DNA of 64,000 nucleotides from Microbotryomycetes sp. JL201 (taxonomy: Eukaryota > Basidiomycota > Microbotryomycetes). The stretch spans positions 62,001 through 126,000 of the forward strand of contig JAQYUZ010000025.1 of the NCBI GenBank assembly GCA_033819885.1. The letters are read 5' to 3'. Below, one piece after another: positions 1-14,937 of this stretch (positions within the stretch are counted from its first letter, which is position 1; every line of letters starts with the position of its first letter). The notes below the pieces were generated by a model, which saw nothing but the letters and a program-made list of their open reading frames with translations, ran no database searches and had not been told where the DNA came from. The position numbers were made by a program, and so were the translations under genes.

Positions 1-163
1 ACGTGTACATGTCGGATCGAAAGCAGCCGTGCTGCTCAACTTGACACGCTTTTCACTGGCACACTCCGCAGCATCTTGCAAACAAATACACACAGGCGTC
101 TTGATAATCTCGAGCAAATAAGGAATGAGACGCACAGCAGGTAAGAGTCGACACAGTTCAAAT

Positions 164-3100
164 CTACCACCCATCTTTGCCAACATACTTCGCCGCCAGA
201 CCGAGGGCCTTGATCGTGAACGCAAATTTCTGCTCAATTAGACCCAGGCGCTAGGTCAGCAAGCTATCCTTGAATGGTCAGCAGGGACAGGCGCACATAG
301 TTGGGATCTGGATGCCCCGCAGGCGAAAGTGTAACGCAAGTCAGTTATGAAAACGGGTCAGTCAGGCCTTGGAGGCGCGAAAATCGCCACTCACAGCTAA
401 TCGCCGCATTCTTGTTGAACACTGGCGGTGCCGCACGTCAGCATGAGATGGTCGCACTTCTGAGAGGTTGCGGAGGCTTACCGCCTTCGATGCATTCCTG
501 GGCCCAGCTGCCGTCTTGGAGCTGTCTCGACATGATGAGCTTGCATCCGCGCCGGATCGGTTCCATGTTGGGGTATTTTGCCGTGATGAGCGTAATGACA
601 GCTATCCAGAGTATTGTTTGCGTCAGGATGGATGCCCCACTTGAAGACCTAGATCTGCTCACCCCATGCAGTGTTGACAACCTGGCTCGTATCATTGTGG
701 ACATATTGCTCCATCTCGCAAGACTAAATGGACAAAAGTCAGTGATTTGTATATCTGTGCCATCAAACCCATGACGTACTTTGTAGCTCTCGCCCCAACC
801 TCCGTCGTCCATCTGCTTGCTCAACAAAAACTGACAGGCCTTTTGTACAGCGGTGGAATTGTCGTAGTGCTCGCCGGCAAGCGACAGAGATTCGATGGTA
901 AACATCATGGCGTAAGTGAAGCACTTGACTCGAGTGGTGTTAGCTTCGCCCAGACCGCTCAACTGAACCAGCTCACGATGGCCCAGCTGCCGTACCAACT
1001 TCCATCGGGCCTTTGTTTCCGCTTGATGTATCGGATGCCACCACGCAAAGCCTTTTCAATGTCGTCCTTGCGATAGCCTGGATGTTGCTGCCTGAAAATG
1101 CTCAAAGCCGTGACGCCTAAGGACAGCACAATGAGCGCCTGACGCAGTGAGCAGCGTCCCTGACTGAGACCTACACGCAGTAGTGCACTCTGGATACGAG
1201 TATTCGATCATGATGTTTGCGAAAACCTGGCCGCTGGCGTGCTTCAGCCAATCATCGCTTCCGTCGCTCACTTCTGGGTGCTCACCTCGGCAGGGTTTAA
1301 AAGCTCAAGCAGCGGCGAACCTCGAATAAGCTCGTACGAGGCCCAGCCACCATCGGAGTTTATCATCGACAAGATGACGTCGACGGCATCAAACATTCTA
1401 TCTTCTGTAACTAGCTTGGGAAACCCGCTGCAACCTCGTCTGTCAACCCATTTTCTTGAAAGGAGGTCAATGGATGTACTTACGGCAAATTTTGCAACAT
1501 GATGACGCTCTTAAGCCCTTCCGAAGTACAATCACTGACAGTATATCCTTGTTCACGTGTCGAGAACGGCCAGGCCCCTTTCGTTTGGTGCCGGAAGGCT
1601 TCCTTGTACCACTTTGGGTTCTGCCTGATTTGAGCTCTGTCCAACCATTTGAGAGCCCGTTCGGCGCTTTCTTTGTTCTGAGGGAGTTGTGCGAGACCAC
1701 CTTCGACGATGGCTTGAGTGATGAATGCCGTATCCCACAACTGAGAGCCGTTCGTACCTGCAGAGCAGCCTCAGCCCTAGTATTAAGGTCAGGGTGAAAC
1801 CTGCTCCGCACCGGTCATCATCATTCCTTGCCGGCTCATCCACATGAAATCTCGAATTTTTTGCTTGTGTAGCGTGAAAGCCTCACTGTGAGGACCCTCC
1901 TCAATGAAACAGCAGCTACAGACAAAAAATTCAGGACAGTGTTTCGGGACTATGAGCGAAGCGCAACTTACATCATCTGTATCGCTTTAGATACCGGTCC
2001 AACGGTCTGATAGCTTGTGTTTTCGTCTTCCATTTTGATCAACTCGTACGTCCTTTTCAACGCAGCCCTCCGTATGAAGCTCGGTGCCACTTTCTCATAC
2101 ATGCTCAGCCCCACGAACAAGAGATCGACGATTTTCGAGTGCTCAGAATAGAGGTCGACTTTGGCAACCTTGTTGCGACATGCCGACCATTTGATGGAAC
2201 GATAAGGTTGAGTGTACAGTTCCTGTAAGGTCGCGCCAGTCAGCCGTCAAATGCCCCTCCTGTGCTCTGCGTCCAAAACTCTTGCCTCTCGCAACGACTC
2301 GAGCAACGGGTCGAGTTCGGCTTGGTACCTTGCGCCATTCAAGTAGCCCATAGGAATGTACACGTTACGAGTGTGGATCCACCATCTCGAAGGATGGAAC
2401 GGAATGAAAGTTGGCAACAGCCACAACTCGCCCGGAATAGGGTTGACACCATCCCAATCGTGCACGTTCAGCACTGACAGCCAAAACTTGCCCCAAGCTG
2501 GAATGCCAGTGCAGCCGCCTATAAAGAAGGAAAGAATAAAGAGGAGTTTTCAGACCTCGCCTTCAACCGCATTATGATGATTTAGCTGACCGAGTTTGTG
2601 CAGTGTAGATCTCGCCCTAATCATCATGGGGTGATCTGCGTCTACTCCAAGCAGCCTGAGGACCACATAGTTGAGGCCAGTACCAAACACGCTGGACTGT
2701 GACTCGATGTGACTGCCAGTTGGCGTCAGCCCGTCCAATGTGACCATGGAAGCCATATATCTCACATGCCCCAGCCTTGGTCGTCCGGTCCACCGTTCCT
2801 CTGCAGGTTGGCGAGGTACCTGTGGTGAAAATGTGAGCAGTCCATCCGTGGCGTTGGCTTAAATGATCTTCACTGACCGAGTAATTTCTATCTTCCACTC
2901 TTCCGGCATCGGCGTTTTTGTGACGTACATGGCAATGACAATACCTGGAAGCAAGAACATTGGTCCGCCGTATTCTAGCACAGAATCCTTGCGTGTCAGA
3001 GATCGGTACAAATTGGGCGGTGTCACGTGAAACGGCAGCGAACCTCCAGCCCAATGTCCGTCCGGACTCTGTAAGCGCTTGTAGAACTCGTAGCCATTTT

Positions 3101-3371
3101 GTGCAGCGGTGAATGGGTCTTTGTCATGTTGCACGATCCCGCTTGTCATGTCCAATTCCAAGCCGAGCCAGTACTTTGTCTCGTCAGACTGAGGTTGCCG
3201 CCGGAGGTCTGCGTCGTCTGGACCCCATACTTCTTCATAAGCACGTTGGGATGATTTTGGCCTGTCGTAGTGCCACACATGCCGATCGCTCGTGCTGTCA
3301 AGCCGCCATCGCTCGGGGTCCGTTTGGCCGAGCGGGCCAGCAGGCGGGTAGTCCGATGGTATTGGACTCAT
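164..3371 (-). CDS. ERG7: Lanosterol synthase (oxidosqualene cyclase)
   Basis: Cyclises 2,3-oxidosqualene to lanosterol in ergosterol synthesis, at ER and lipid-droplet membranes. The N-terminal exon (start at 3371) carries [13 protein letters not shown] and [10 protein letters not shown]; later exons give [17 protein letters not shown], then the active-site segment [14 protein letters not shown] near 1540. QW repeats follow (DGGWGESY near 790, QDGSWAQE near 500). The last exons read VFNKNAAIS near 415 and [10 protein letters not shown] near 215, ending GKDGW and a stop at 164-166. Several short introns split the gene. The catalytic Asp lies in DCTSE where most family members have DCTAE. It is divergent from ARP9, with about 490 bases between starts. 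Identity is very secure; exact exon edges are not. Confidence 0.95.
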
Positions 3372-3863
3372 ATAGCACTGGCTATAACAAGACGAGGATG
3401 TGCGCGCCCGAGCGAAACTGCTTTATCTGCGTGAGAAACGAGAAAGATTCACCGCTTGAGCGACGCGTGTCGGATTGCGGTGCAGGGCCAATTTAGCGGG
3501 ACGCAAAGTGAGCCAACGACGCCAATATTGTACTGAAAAGATCTTGTCTCCCCCGCTTCGGGAAACATGTCTCTACCAATGAGGGTCGTACGACTGCTGC
3601 GCTCGGGCCTCAAAGCTTTATGCTCCGATGTAAGACGGCCCGTTCGACTTACCATGAGCAGATCCTTTCAGATCGAAAACGTGTGTTCTGATTCTGGAAG
3701 CCTTTGTTCAGAGCAGGAATAAAGTGCGCAGCAACACCTTGCCTTGCTGCCCATACTTTGACACGTCCCGAGCTGACGTCGCGCAACGCACTTGCTGAGC
3801 AAGCCAGTGTGATTCAAATACGCTGTCAACAAGCTCAGATCCAGGTCTGAGCTCGTTCGCGGT
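3372..3863. promoter_or_regulatory. Divergent promoter region ERG7/ARP9
   Basis: About 490 bases separate the ERG7 and ARP9 start codons. Minus-strand reading frames here overlap ARP9 exon 1 and look spurious. TA-rich stretches (ctcatatagc, ggctataac) lie next to the ERG7 start, but I cannot assign a definite TATA box or sterol-response site. Confidence 0.5.
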
Positions 3864-5550
3864 ATGGTTGTTCGCGATGAGCTGCTGGTCATCGTCGATG
3901 TAACGCCAACAGTCGTACGCGCCGGTGTCGGCGTGCATGACTTGATCAGAGCACCACATATTGTGAGCAACAAGTCACTGTCACCTGCACTCTTGCCTGC
4001 GTGCACGCGCGACTGACCTTTGTTGCTTCTGGGTTTGACAGGAAGTTTCGACACGAATAGGCAGGAAACTCGATAGGTCAACACCTCCAAAAGTGTCTGA
4101 TTATGTCGTCGGACATTTCATCGCCTCAGCGCGGCAAAATGGCGAAGAGATGGACACGGTCGAGGCGATCCAAGTTGGCCCGTCGGGCATGACCATTAGC
4201 GATTGGACAGCGTTCGCGGCGCTCATGCAAGTCTACGGCGCACTTTTGGTCGGAGCGTCTGGCGCGAGCCCGCTGACGCTCTGCTTGTATTTCGCAGGCG
4301 CTATGTGTTTCACGTCGGCCTGTCGCTGCCTCGACCTCCCCTGGCCCATCCATGCTTGATATCGGTGCCACCTCATCTGCCCGTCAGGCTCATGGACGAG
4401 CTTCACTCGTTCTTTTTCGAAAGAATGCTCGTGCCGCAACTGCTTATTGAAGGCAGACCATTCTTCGCAGCGGCGGCTTCTGGAGTTACGAGCTGCGTAG
4501 TTCTCGACATTGGCGCCAGAGGGGAGGGCACAGAAGTCTCTGTTGTGACAGACAATCAGATCGTCGAGAATGCCACGCTCAGGACATCAGCATTCGATGA
4601 AGGCGTGTTGGACGACTACTGCGCGTTAAGGATACTGGAGGCTGACCCGACCCTGCCTTCGAAGCTGGCTGGCGACTCTCAACTCGCTGATGGCTCGTTG
4701 GCATGGGCGCTCAGAACGATTGTTCACTCGCTCAAAGAGAAAGACGCAATTCATTTTAGCTCGCCGTCGTTCTCGGGCCCTGCGACTGCAGCGCCGGCTG
4801 ACGGTGCAGTAAACGACGACGGAGAACTTGACGTGGCAAAGGTTCTTGTCGAAGGAAAGCTCGACAAAATTGTCAACCGCAAGAAGGGAGGCAAGGACGA
4901 CCAGGTGGCGGCAACCATGGATTCTGACACGGTTGAGGTTTCGAATCCGCTCAACTTGTCAGCTGAGCCGATTCGTATTGGACCCGCACGGCACAGACAT
5001 GTCGAACCGCTGTTCGAGCCTCGCGTTCTTTCAGCACTGGCACCGTCAGCGTCGCCTACGGCGCAACTGCTTGGGCTGACCGAGTACGAAGCACAAGAAC
5101 CGCTGCATACGGGTGTGCAGGAAATGATTGGCGTCGTACTTGGACAAGTCAGCAAGCTTGAGGATCGCGCATCTGCCCTTGAGGCTCTTGTCGTAACCAG
5201 CACCGGCAAAGTAGCCAACAACAAAGGCAAGTCGTGTTATGCTTTCTGCCCGTTCATCTGGGCTCACATTGCTCTGTGCAGCACTGGGAAGCACACTCGT
5301 GCCTCTAATGGCTCCGTACTCGCTGGAAAGCGATCAAACTGGCGAGACGCAAAGGGTGATGAGGCACGCAAGGACTCCCGAATATTTTTCAGAGTTCAAA
5401 ACCCGTCCGGGCGAGCTCGCCTGTTTTCTCGGCGGTTCCATCATGGCCAAGATTCTTATTTCCGACTTGCAGTCAAGGCTGTTCATGTCCAAAGTCGATT
5501 ACACCAGTCGAGGTCCGGCGTTCTACCGGATGCTCGATGCCGTCGCGTAG
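3864..5550 (+). CDS. ARP9: Actin-related protein 9-like SWI/SNF-RSC subunit
   Basis: Nuclear actin-related protein that partners Arp7-type subunits in SWI/SNF and RSC chromatin remodellers. Four exons, 3864-3962, 4042-4226, 4298-5226 and 5282-5550, give 493 aa. Exon 1 encodes the actin-fold N-terminus (ELLVIVDVTPTVVRAGVG). Later exons give ISDWTAF, LISVPPHLP, SFFFERMLVPQLLIEGRP, VVLDIGARGEGTEVS and, at the end, PEYFSEFKTRPGELA, FLGGSIMAKI and SRGPAFYRML, matching Arp9 order. Introns 2 (4227-4297, gcaagt...cag) and 3 (5227-5281, gcaagt...cag) are GC-AG. Only these junctions keep both the frame and the alignment. An upstream exon before 3864 is not excluded. The nucleotide pocket looks degenerate, as in known Arp9. 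Confidence 0.87.
4227..4297 (+). other. GC-AG intron in ARP9
   Basis: The exon ends ...GCGCTCAT and the intron starts GCAAGTC, ending TTCGCAG. Joining gives ALM-RYVFHVGLSL, which matches Arp9 spacing between the DW motif and LISVP. No GT donor nearby gives the right phase. Confidence 0.8.
5227..5281 (+). other. Second GC-AG intron in ARP9
   Basis: The exon ends AACAAAG, the intron is GCAAGTCG...TGTGCAG (55 nt), and the next exon starts CACTGGG. The join reads VANNKALGSTLVPLM, continuing the actin fold. Confidence 0.8.
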
Positions 5551-5608
5551 AGCAAAGACCAACATGGTCTAAGGTTTAATGGTAAATGGAGGGTAACTTG
5601 TTGCAACA

Positions 5609-8190
5609 TCACTTTTTCTTCTTTCTCCTGGTCGCCGACGAGGGCGTGGACGTTAGTGTTGATTGAACAGAAGGCGCGACAGAGATAGTACCGCCTGCCA
5701 GTTCGCTGTCCGGATCTTGCTCAATTTTGGTCCTCATCTCAAGCGCCATCATGAGGTCTTGCATCGTCTCCTTCATCGTCTCGACCTCTTGTCGGACGCT
5801 CAACATTTCCTGCTCCTGCTTTGACATGTCGAGCCTGAGCGACCCCAGGTTTCGCGTCAAGCTCGCCGTCACGCTCCTCTCTTGCTCCAGTTCTTTCTCC
5901 AGATCTTTCTTCGTCTTGGTCCATTCTTGACGTTCTTTTTTTCTACGAGCCTCGTCCTCGGTTGCCCTCTTGGTCAAACCGTCAACTTTGCCCTGCAACT
6001 GCTTCTTTGCCTCTTGCATTTGGTCCAACAGGTGCTGAATTCGTTTTTCCGCATCGATTTTGTCGCTCCTTGACTTGTCTCTCTCTTTCAAAGCCTCGTC
6101 TAATTTTCGCCTCAAAACTCGAACCTCGTCCTTGGCGACGGCCACTTCCTCTTCGTAATAACTTCTCTGACTTTCCAATTGAGTCGTCATCAAATTCGCA
6201 TACTCCAATCCGATTGCTTCAAGCTTGTCTTGACTCTCTTCAGCTCGTTCGTCCGGCCCGGCACCTTCTGACAAGCCTGGCCCCGTGCCAGCTGCGCCAG
6301 CTGCATACGGGCCACTGGACGGTTTCTTCTTGTCAGAGCTGTTGCCATCGTTGAACATAGACGGCAGTTCGACGAGTTTGCCGTCGGTTCGACTACGTAT
6401 CAATCGGTGGACGTATTCATCGTCGACATACGACCACACTCGACCTGTTTCAATCTCGAGCGAGTACCTGTTCGACGAGCGAGAACGCGTTCAACCCATC
6501 TGCTCGTTCATGCGGTCAAGAACAAGCTTACGCGTGGCCTGTGTCGTCGAAATGCGAGTGTGCATGCCCGCCTTGATATCGGCCACTGATTTCAAGTTCG
6601 TGACTCGATAATCAGATCACAGTTCTCGTCATGACAGAATCTCACAGACGCCTTACCATCCGACGTTGCCACAGATAACGCAGATCCATAAATTCGCTTG
6701 CGATTGACAAACGGTGCAAGTCGACTGCACAGGTTGCGTCCCCATGTTTTGGTTTGTGCCCCGTCTCGCCCGTAAATTTGTTGACCGACAGACTGGACAC
6801 CTGTCGAACGTCGAAGCAGTGAGTGTCAAGCTGAAGATATCGGTGGAATTGTCCGACCTTGAGTCTCCCCATTTGAGCAAACACGAGCAATGATACGTAT
6901 GCTGACACAGTATTTGAATCAAGCCCGATACTTGTACATCAAGCCTTTCCAAGCAGATTGGACATGTCGGGAGCTCGACTGCCTCTACGCTAGTCCTCGA
7001 GTCGGGGACTACGTCTGGTGGCGAGAATGGAAATGTAAATGGCGGCGTGGCTGACGATTTGAGTTGAATGGAAGAGATGGGTACGACTTGAGCGACTTCG
7101 CTGTCTTTCGTGTCGTAGTATGCCCTGCCATTGTACATGACTCGGAACTCGGCGGCGTCGGCAGCTGCGTATGGGCGCAATGGTTGTGAGCAAGGCTTGG
7201 AGATACCTGGAACGGAAAGCACTTACGGTCATGAAAGCGGATGAGGACAATCGTTCGATTTGGTGTCGAGTCTCTGCATTTGCATCAAATGCATGCTGTA
7301 TCAGCTTCGCTGCAGCCGATGAGTACCCGAGAGACAACCCACTTTATCATCCTCAATTGAGCGATCGACTCTAGTGCGGGTGAGATGAAGGTCAAGATGG
7401 CAGCAGCCGTAATGACGCCTGGAACAGACACGAGGCCGACGATCGTACCGTCGTCGTCGTTCATCGCTTTCCGCTTTGCCTTGTCCGTGCTGTCGTCTTT
7501 GTACGCCCCAGCTTCTCGAAATAGGTGAACGATGCCCCAATTGAGGTCTGTTGTGCCTTGGCGTTCTGGAGGCCTCATTGAGTGCGCTGTCGGAGACGTG
7601 CCATCTTGGGTGTTGGTGCGAGACGGTGGTGAAAGGGCGCCGAGTGGCGGAGCTGGGAATCCGGGCTGGCGAGGAGAGAGGACTGGCCTCGCCAAGGACT
7701 CGCGACTGTCTCCAGATGTGTGAGGTACCTGCTCGATCGACGGGAGCCTCTTGTTGCCCGCCGACAGCGAAGGTGACATGCTCGGCGCTCGAATGGTTGG
7801 CGCGGGCGAGTCGACCCAATCCACTGTCAACGGCCCAAAGCGAAAGTCCAGCACAGGCTTTTGTTCTGTTGGATCACCCTGAGAAGGTGTCCAGAGCGAA
7901 GATGTTGCGATTGCAGGCGGCGAGACGGGTCCGAGCGATTGAGTCCAAGCGCGCGGGCTCACAGCGGCGTCCCTTGCCCCACGCCCCGCCGTTCTCGTGC
8001 TTGGCAGCGCCGTCCAGATATCTTTGGGTAGAACGAGCTTGTCTTGGGTCGCGCGCAGCTGCTTGTCGAGCGTAGGAGGCAGCCGAGTCGGCGTTGACGG
8101 CCACAGCGGTGACGCACGCTCACGCAATTGGGGTGCAGAGTGGTCAAACAGCTCAATTATGATGCTGTACCGCTGCTCACGGTCGCCCAT
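5609..8190 (-). CDS. ETP1: BRAP2/Etp1-type RING-H2 and UBP-zinc-finger E3 ligase
   Basis: Cytoplasmic ubiquitin ligase family (human BRAP/IMP, yeast Etp1). Order from the start at 8190: low-complexity N-terminus; the BRAP2 RRM-like domain (NWGIVHLFREAG, TIVGLVSVPG, SPALESIAQLRMIKDSTPNR, TIVLIRFHD); RING-H2 (CPICLERLD, CQHTYHCSCLLKW, CPVCRS); UBP-type zinc finger (CTVCQSQANLWICVICGNVG, then a GHAHSHFDDTGHA segment and SLEIETGRVWSYVDDEYVHRL). A long coiled coil runs from about 6200 to 5730, and the tail is lysine-rich (RRKKKK). Introns split the RRM-like and UBP parts. It probably binds ubiquitin through the UBP finger. Yeast Etp1 acts in ethanol response; the role here is inferred only. Confidence 0.9.
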
Positions 8191-8363
8191 CCATACGCCG
8201 GCAACAAGCGCATACGCACGCTCACAATGTCGTCAGTGGCGAACAAGGTCCAACGGTGATCTGGCAATACAACACTGGCAGTCCGAAAGTCGAATTGTTC
8301 TCTCTCTACTATCACTTCAAAACCTCTTCTACAACTTGGTTGGGGGTATAAACCTGATCCAGG

Positions 8364-10184
8364 TCAACGACGGTGCATGTAACCCTCTTCGTCGTACACG
8401 GGCGCCTGTTGGCCCTGCTGCGACGGGTGCGCATACATCTCGACAGCTCCAGGTGGAGGGGGCAGGCGAGACTGCCTGTGCTGACCATACTCGTCCTCGT
8501 ACGCGTGAGGCGGCGGGTAATGAGCATCAGGATGCATGTGGCTTGGATGCGGAGGGAGTGCACGATAGTGTCTGTCAGAGTGACCTTGGTGCATCGGTGG
8601 CATCTGTGAAAGACACATACAACGTAAGTGCCGGGGTCACCGTCTAGGTTCGGCTAATATTGACTGACCATGTATTCCCCCGAGCTCGTTGCGTATCCTG
8701 CGCCGGGGTGGTGGGTATAAGAAGGGCCACTGATTGAACTACGATGGTGCATCATCTCGGCATATTCTTGTGCACTCTGCATTTGATGGTCCCCGCGACC
8801 GGCAGGCAACGCAGGCGATGGATAGTCGACCCGAGTCGGGGAATGCTGCGGAGGCGCATGCATCGGATGCATGTGGTGCGGGGACGGAGGAAGTTGCAAG
8901 GAAGGCTCGACCGGCTGCAACACGGACGGTCGAGACAAGTCGACCGGACCAGGCGTGCTGACTGACGGCGGTCGGTTCTTGTTTCGATTGGAAGGGCGAT
9001 GCTGTCGCGCTCTGAGTGCAATTTGACCGCCGTGGATTGAAGAATTGGCCTCGAACGGACGCTTTTGCGCTTTCGGCGGCAGCGGCAAGAGCGGACCATC
9101 AGGCGGCGGAGAAATGTAATCGGACCCTTCTGCATTCGGGTCGACCGACTTGAACCATTCCATGAGCCGAGTTGGATTTCTATCACCGGTAGTGCACTCA
9201 CCAAACATTGCTGGATGAGCCGTTGACCGTCACTTGGAGATCCATCCTCACGCGATCCAACTAAGGGTTGGAAGGCTGACGTGGTCTGCGCAATGTCGGA
9301 TCCTGTCAGTCACACTTTATCGAGGCTGGCCCGCAAAGACTCACAAAGGTGTAAACCTGCATCCGGACCATGGCTTTGGATCAACAAAAACCTTTCACGA
9401 CCCGATAGCTACAAGAGCACTCACAATGCCCGTTTCAGAGACTACCAAGAGTAGAACCTGAGTCCCCGTCAAGGTTGCGAGCTCGTATGCCTATTTGTTT
9501 GGGGTCAGAGTTGAGCTTGCCTGTTCTCAAGACGAAACGGGATCTGTGTCGCACCTTTTTCATAATGCCAGCTTTGCGTTTTGAGAATGTGATGTGGCGT
9601 TTCTCTTTTTTGTGAATGTACTCGATCTCAATCTTGCGACGACCCTTCTCCTCCGCGTTGTCTCCAGATTGTCCGCCGATGCCACTTTCGCTCGCTAATC
9701 CTGCACTCTCGCCAGACTGCTGCAAGGCACTGGCGGACGTTTCACTGGCTTTTCCCGAATTCTTCTTCGCTCTCTTCTTCGGTCTCGAAGAAGGTTCGTC
9801 ATCATCATCGTCGTCGTCGCCTTCCATTGCCTCTGGGTCTGCCTGAACGAATTGTGTGACGACTTGTTTGCGCGAAGTCGGACCCACATTGCTGCTAGAG
9901 CCAGATCCAGATCCACCAGTGCCTAGAACAGCTTGGGCAACTGCAACTCCTCGTCTGGTACCCATCGCTGGACCTCCGGCCATGCTGGGCACCGCTCCTC
10001 CATGTTGCTGTTGGTGCTGCGATGCCAAATGTGAAGGTTGCTGAGAATACTGCGGCTCGAGCTGATCAGGCAAATCTGGCATCGTCCTAGGCAGGGTTGG
10101 AGAAACGGTTTGACCGACTGCAGGACCGGCTGGCAAGGGCAAATCGGTAGGTGCGCCCGGATCTACTGCGCGCACGGGTGCCAT
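8364..10184 (-). CDS. Mcm1/SRF-type MADS-box transcription factor
   Basis: Nuclear DNA-binding regulator. A long N-terminal arm rich in Gln and Gly is followed by an acidic run (DDDDDDDE), a basic patch (RPKKRAKK) and the MADS box: GRRKIEIEYIHKKEKRHITF then SKRKAGIMKK at about 9560-9660. After an intron it continues AYELATLTGTQVLLLVVSE and TTSAFQPLVG...RLIQQCL, the SRF/Mcm1 signature. The C-terminus is rich in Pro, His, Met and Gln. The start at 10184 is the first Met of the open frame; an upstream exon is possible because about 1.4 kb upstream has no other gene. In fungi the class controls mating, cell cycle or metabolism together with partners. The type is certain; the orthologue (Mcm1 versus Rlm1/Umc1-like) is less so, but the IEY/KRHITF form favours Mcm1. 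Confidence 0.9.
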
Positions 10185-11573
10185 TCAATTTGCCTCGGAT
10201 TATTAGTTGAGGCTGAGAGAAAACGCTCGTGTATGTTGCTTTTCAGAATTTTGTCGATCAAATCGGATTCGCGCGCAGAGGCTCCAGCGTGGTTCAAGCT
10301 CGTGCGCGAGGTTGAGGAAACGGGCGCTGCTGGTCTCACTATCCCCTCTAGAGAAGGTCGGACACTTGATACAAGCCTATTGACTCGTGTTCGGGCTTCT
10401 TCCTTTTGATCCGTAGGTAAGGTAGGCGAGCCGAATTGGCTCGGGCTTGGGAGGAGGACAGACGGGCCAGAGGACACCCGTGCTGTCGATCCAATTTGAT
10501 GAATCAAAGGGTTGACACGCGCCGCTGTCCCGGTTCGAGTACCAAAGAGACAAGTAGGCGTTCGACACGTGAGGAATGACAGCTCGTCACGGCTCTCGTC
10601 TGATTAGCCCGATTGGGCAGGCAAGCTTGGGCCTGCCGCCAACGCCGCTTGCGCGAAAGAGAAACCAGCCTTCTGAAGGTCGCAGAACCCGTCCCGTTGA
10701 TTGATCGTGATGCTCGGATAGGCTGCAAGAGATTATCGTACAGATCTTGGCGGAAAGGAAAGGGAGCCTTTTGCCTGCGCGCGTGTGCTTGCGCGTGCGC
10801 GCTCACGAACCAACCGTTGAAAATACGCACGACGACAACGCTGCCGAGCGCGCGGCCGGGGGGGCCGCCTTACTCCACAAAACTGTAGCTTTGCTTTGCA
10901 CTCTAGAATACTGCTCTAAAGATTCTCATGCGCGGGGCAGACCGTTAGACTCGTACCTTCCTCTTCGGGAGGTCGCCTTCCCTTTCCGGCCTCGCCGGCT
11001 GGCTTGCCTCCTCTTCTTTGAGCCTTTAGATGGACGTGCCCGCGAATGTGCATCTGGCAGCACCTGTAACAATGTATTCACAATTCATGAACTAGGGGAC
11101 CAGCGTTGACAGAGTACGTAACTCAAGCGTTGAGCAGACGTCCAGTGACCGCTATGCGCGCACGCGCTCAAGCCTCTGCCAGATCGAGCTCAAATGCGCT
11201 TCGAACGGTGCATTATGTCCAAACGAAATTCTGCACGACCGTTGTATCTCATTCAGCATTACGCCTTGCCTTGGGTCAGCACATAAATTCGATGCAAAGG
11301 GACCGCGAGTCGTTTAGGGAGCGTGGTCGCCGCAGCGAAAAACGCGTGGCCAAGCGTCGGTGCTTCGTGTTAGCGCGTCCCGGTACTGTGGGCACCGTAG
11401 CTTGCAAGCTCATGCCTCGGGGACGCAAAAGAGCAGCGAGAAGCGACCTACAAGCTCCACCCACGTCATTTCAAAGGAGAGAAAGAGCTCACGTGACCTT
11501 CGCAAGCTTGAGCATCAGAACACTCTGAACCGGTGACTGGACTCTGGAGATTCCTTTGGGATTCCAGATGACA
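10185..11573. other. Long stretch without a recognisable gene
   Basis: About 1.4 kb between the MADS-box start and the MSC2 stop. Open frames exist on both strands (for example minus 10504-10830 and plus 11106-11528), but they are rich in Arg, Ala and Ser, match nothing I know and lack clear splice logic. A GC run (gcgcggccgggggggccgcc) lies near 10848. It may be a long 5' leader or promoter for the MADS gene, or hold an unrecognised small gene. Confidence 0.4.
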
Positions 11574-14659
<3,086 letters not shown>

Positions 14660-14937
14660 GACTGCAACCGTGGCCCTGGCCCAGGGGCGGGCTCACCGGG
14701 CTAGGCGCCGAGCAGGGCGGAGACTCTGGCTGCAGACCCGGGGCAGTCTCTGGGCAGTACACTCGACTCGACAGATGAGCAATTGTCCACGAACGGAGCG
14801 ACCTTGACGTGTCGCGGCCGAGGCTGTCGACGATCGAACAAGTATAAAGCAAACGCGCGGCGCTCGGGCCGCAACTGGTTTACGTTCGACGGACCACTCG
14901 CACGCGCGTGACGCTACTGCGCGCCTACTTGCCGGCG

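Noticed and set aside
3680-3720. FDLKGS string on the minus strand, like PIP kinases
   Set aside because: No other kinase motif nearby, and the frame is antisense to the ARP9 leader region. Coincidence.
3668-4090. Minus-strand open frames with protein-like sequence
   Set aside because: They are antisense to ARP9 exons 1-2, which align well to the actin N-terminus in the plus direction.
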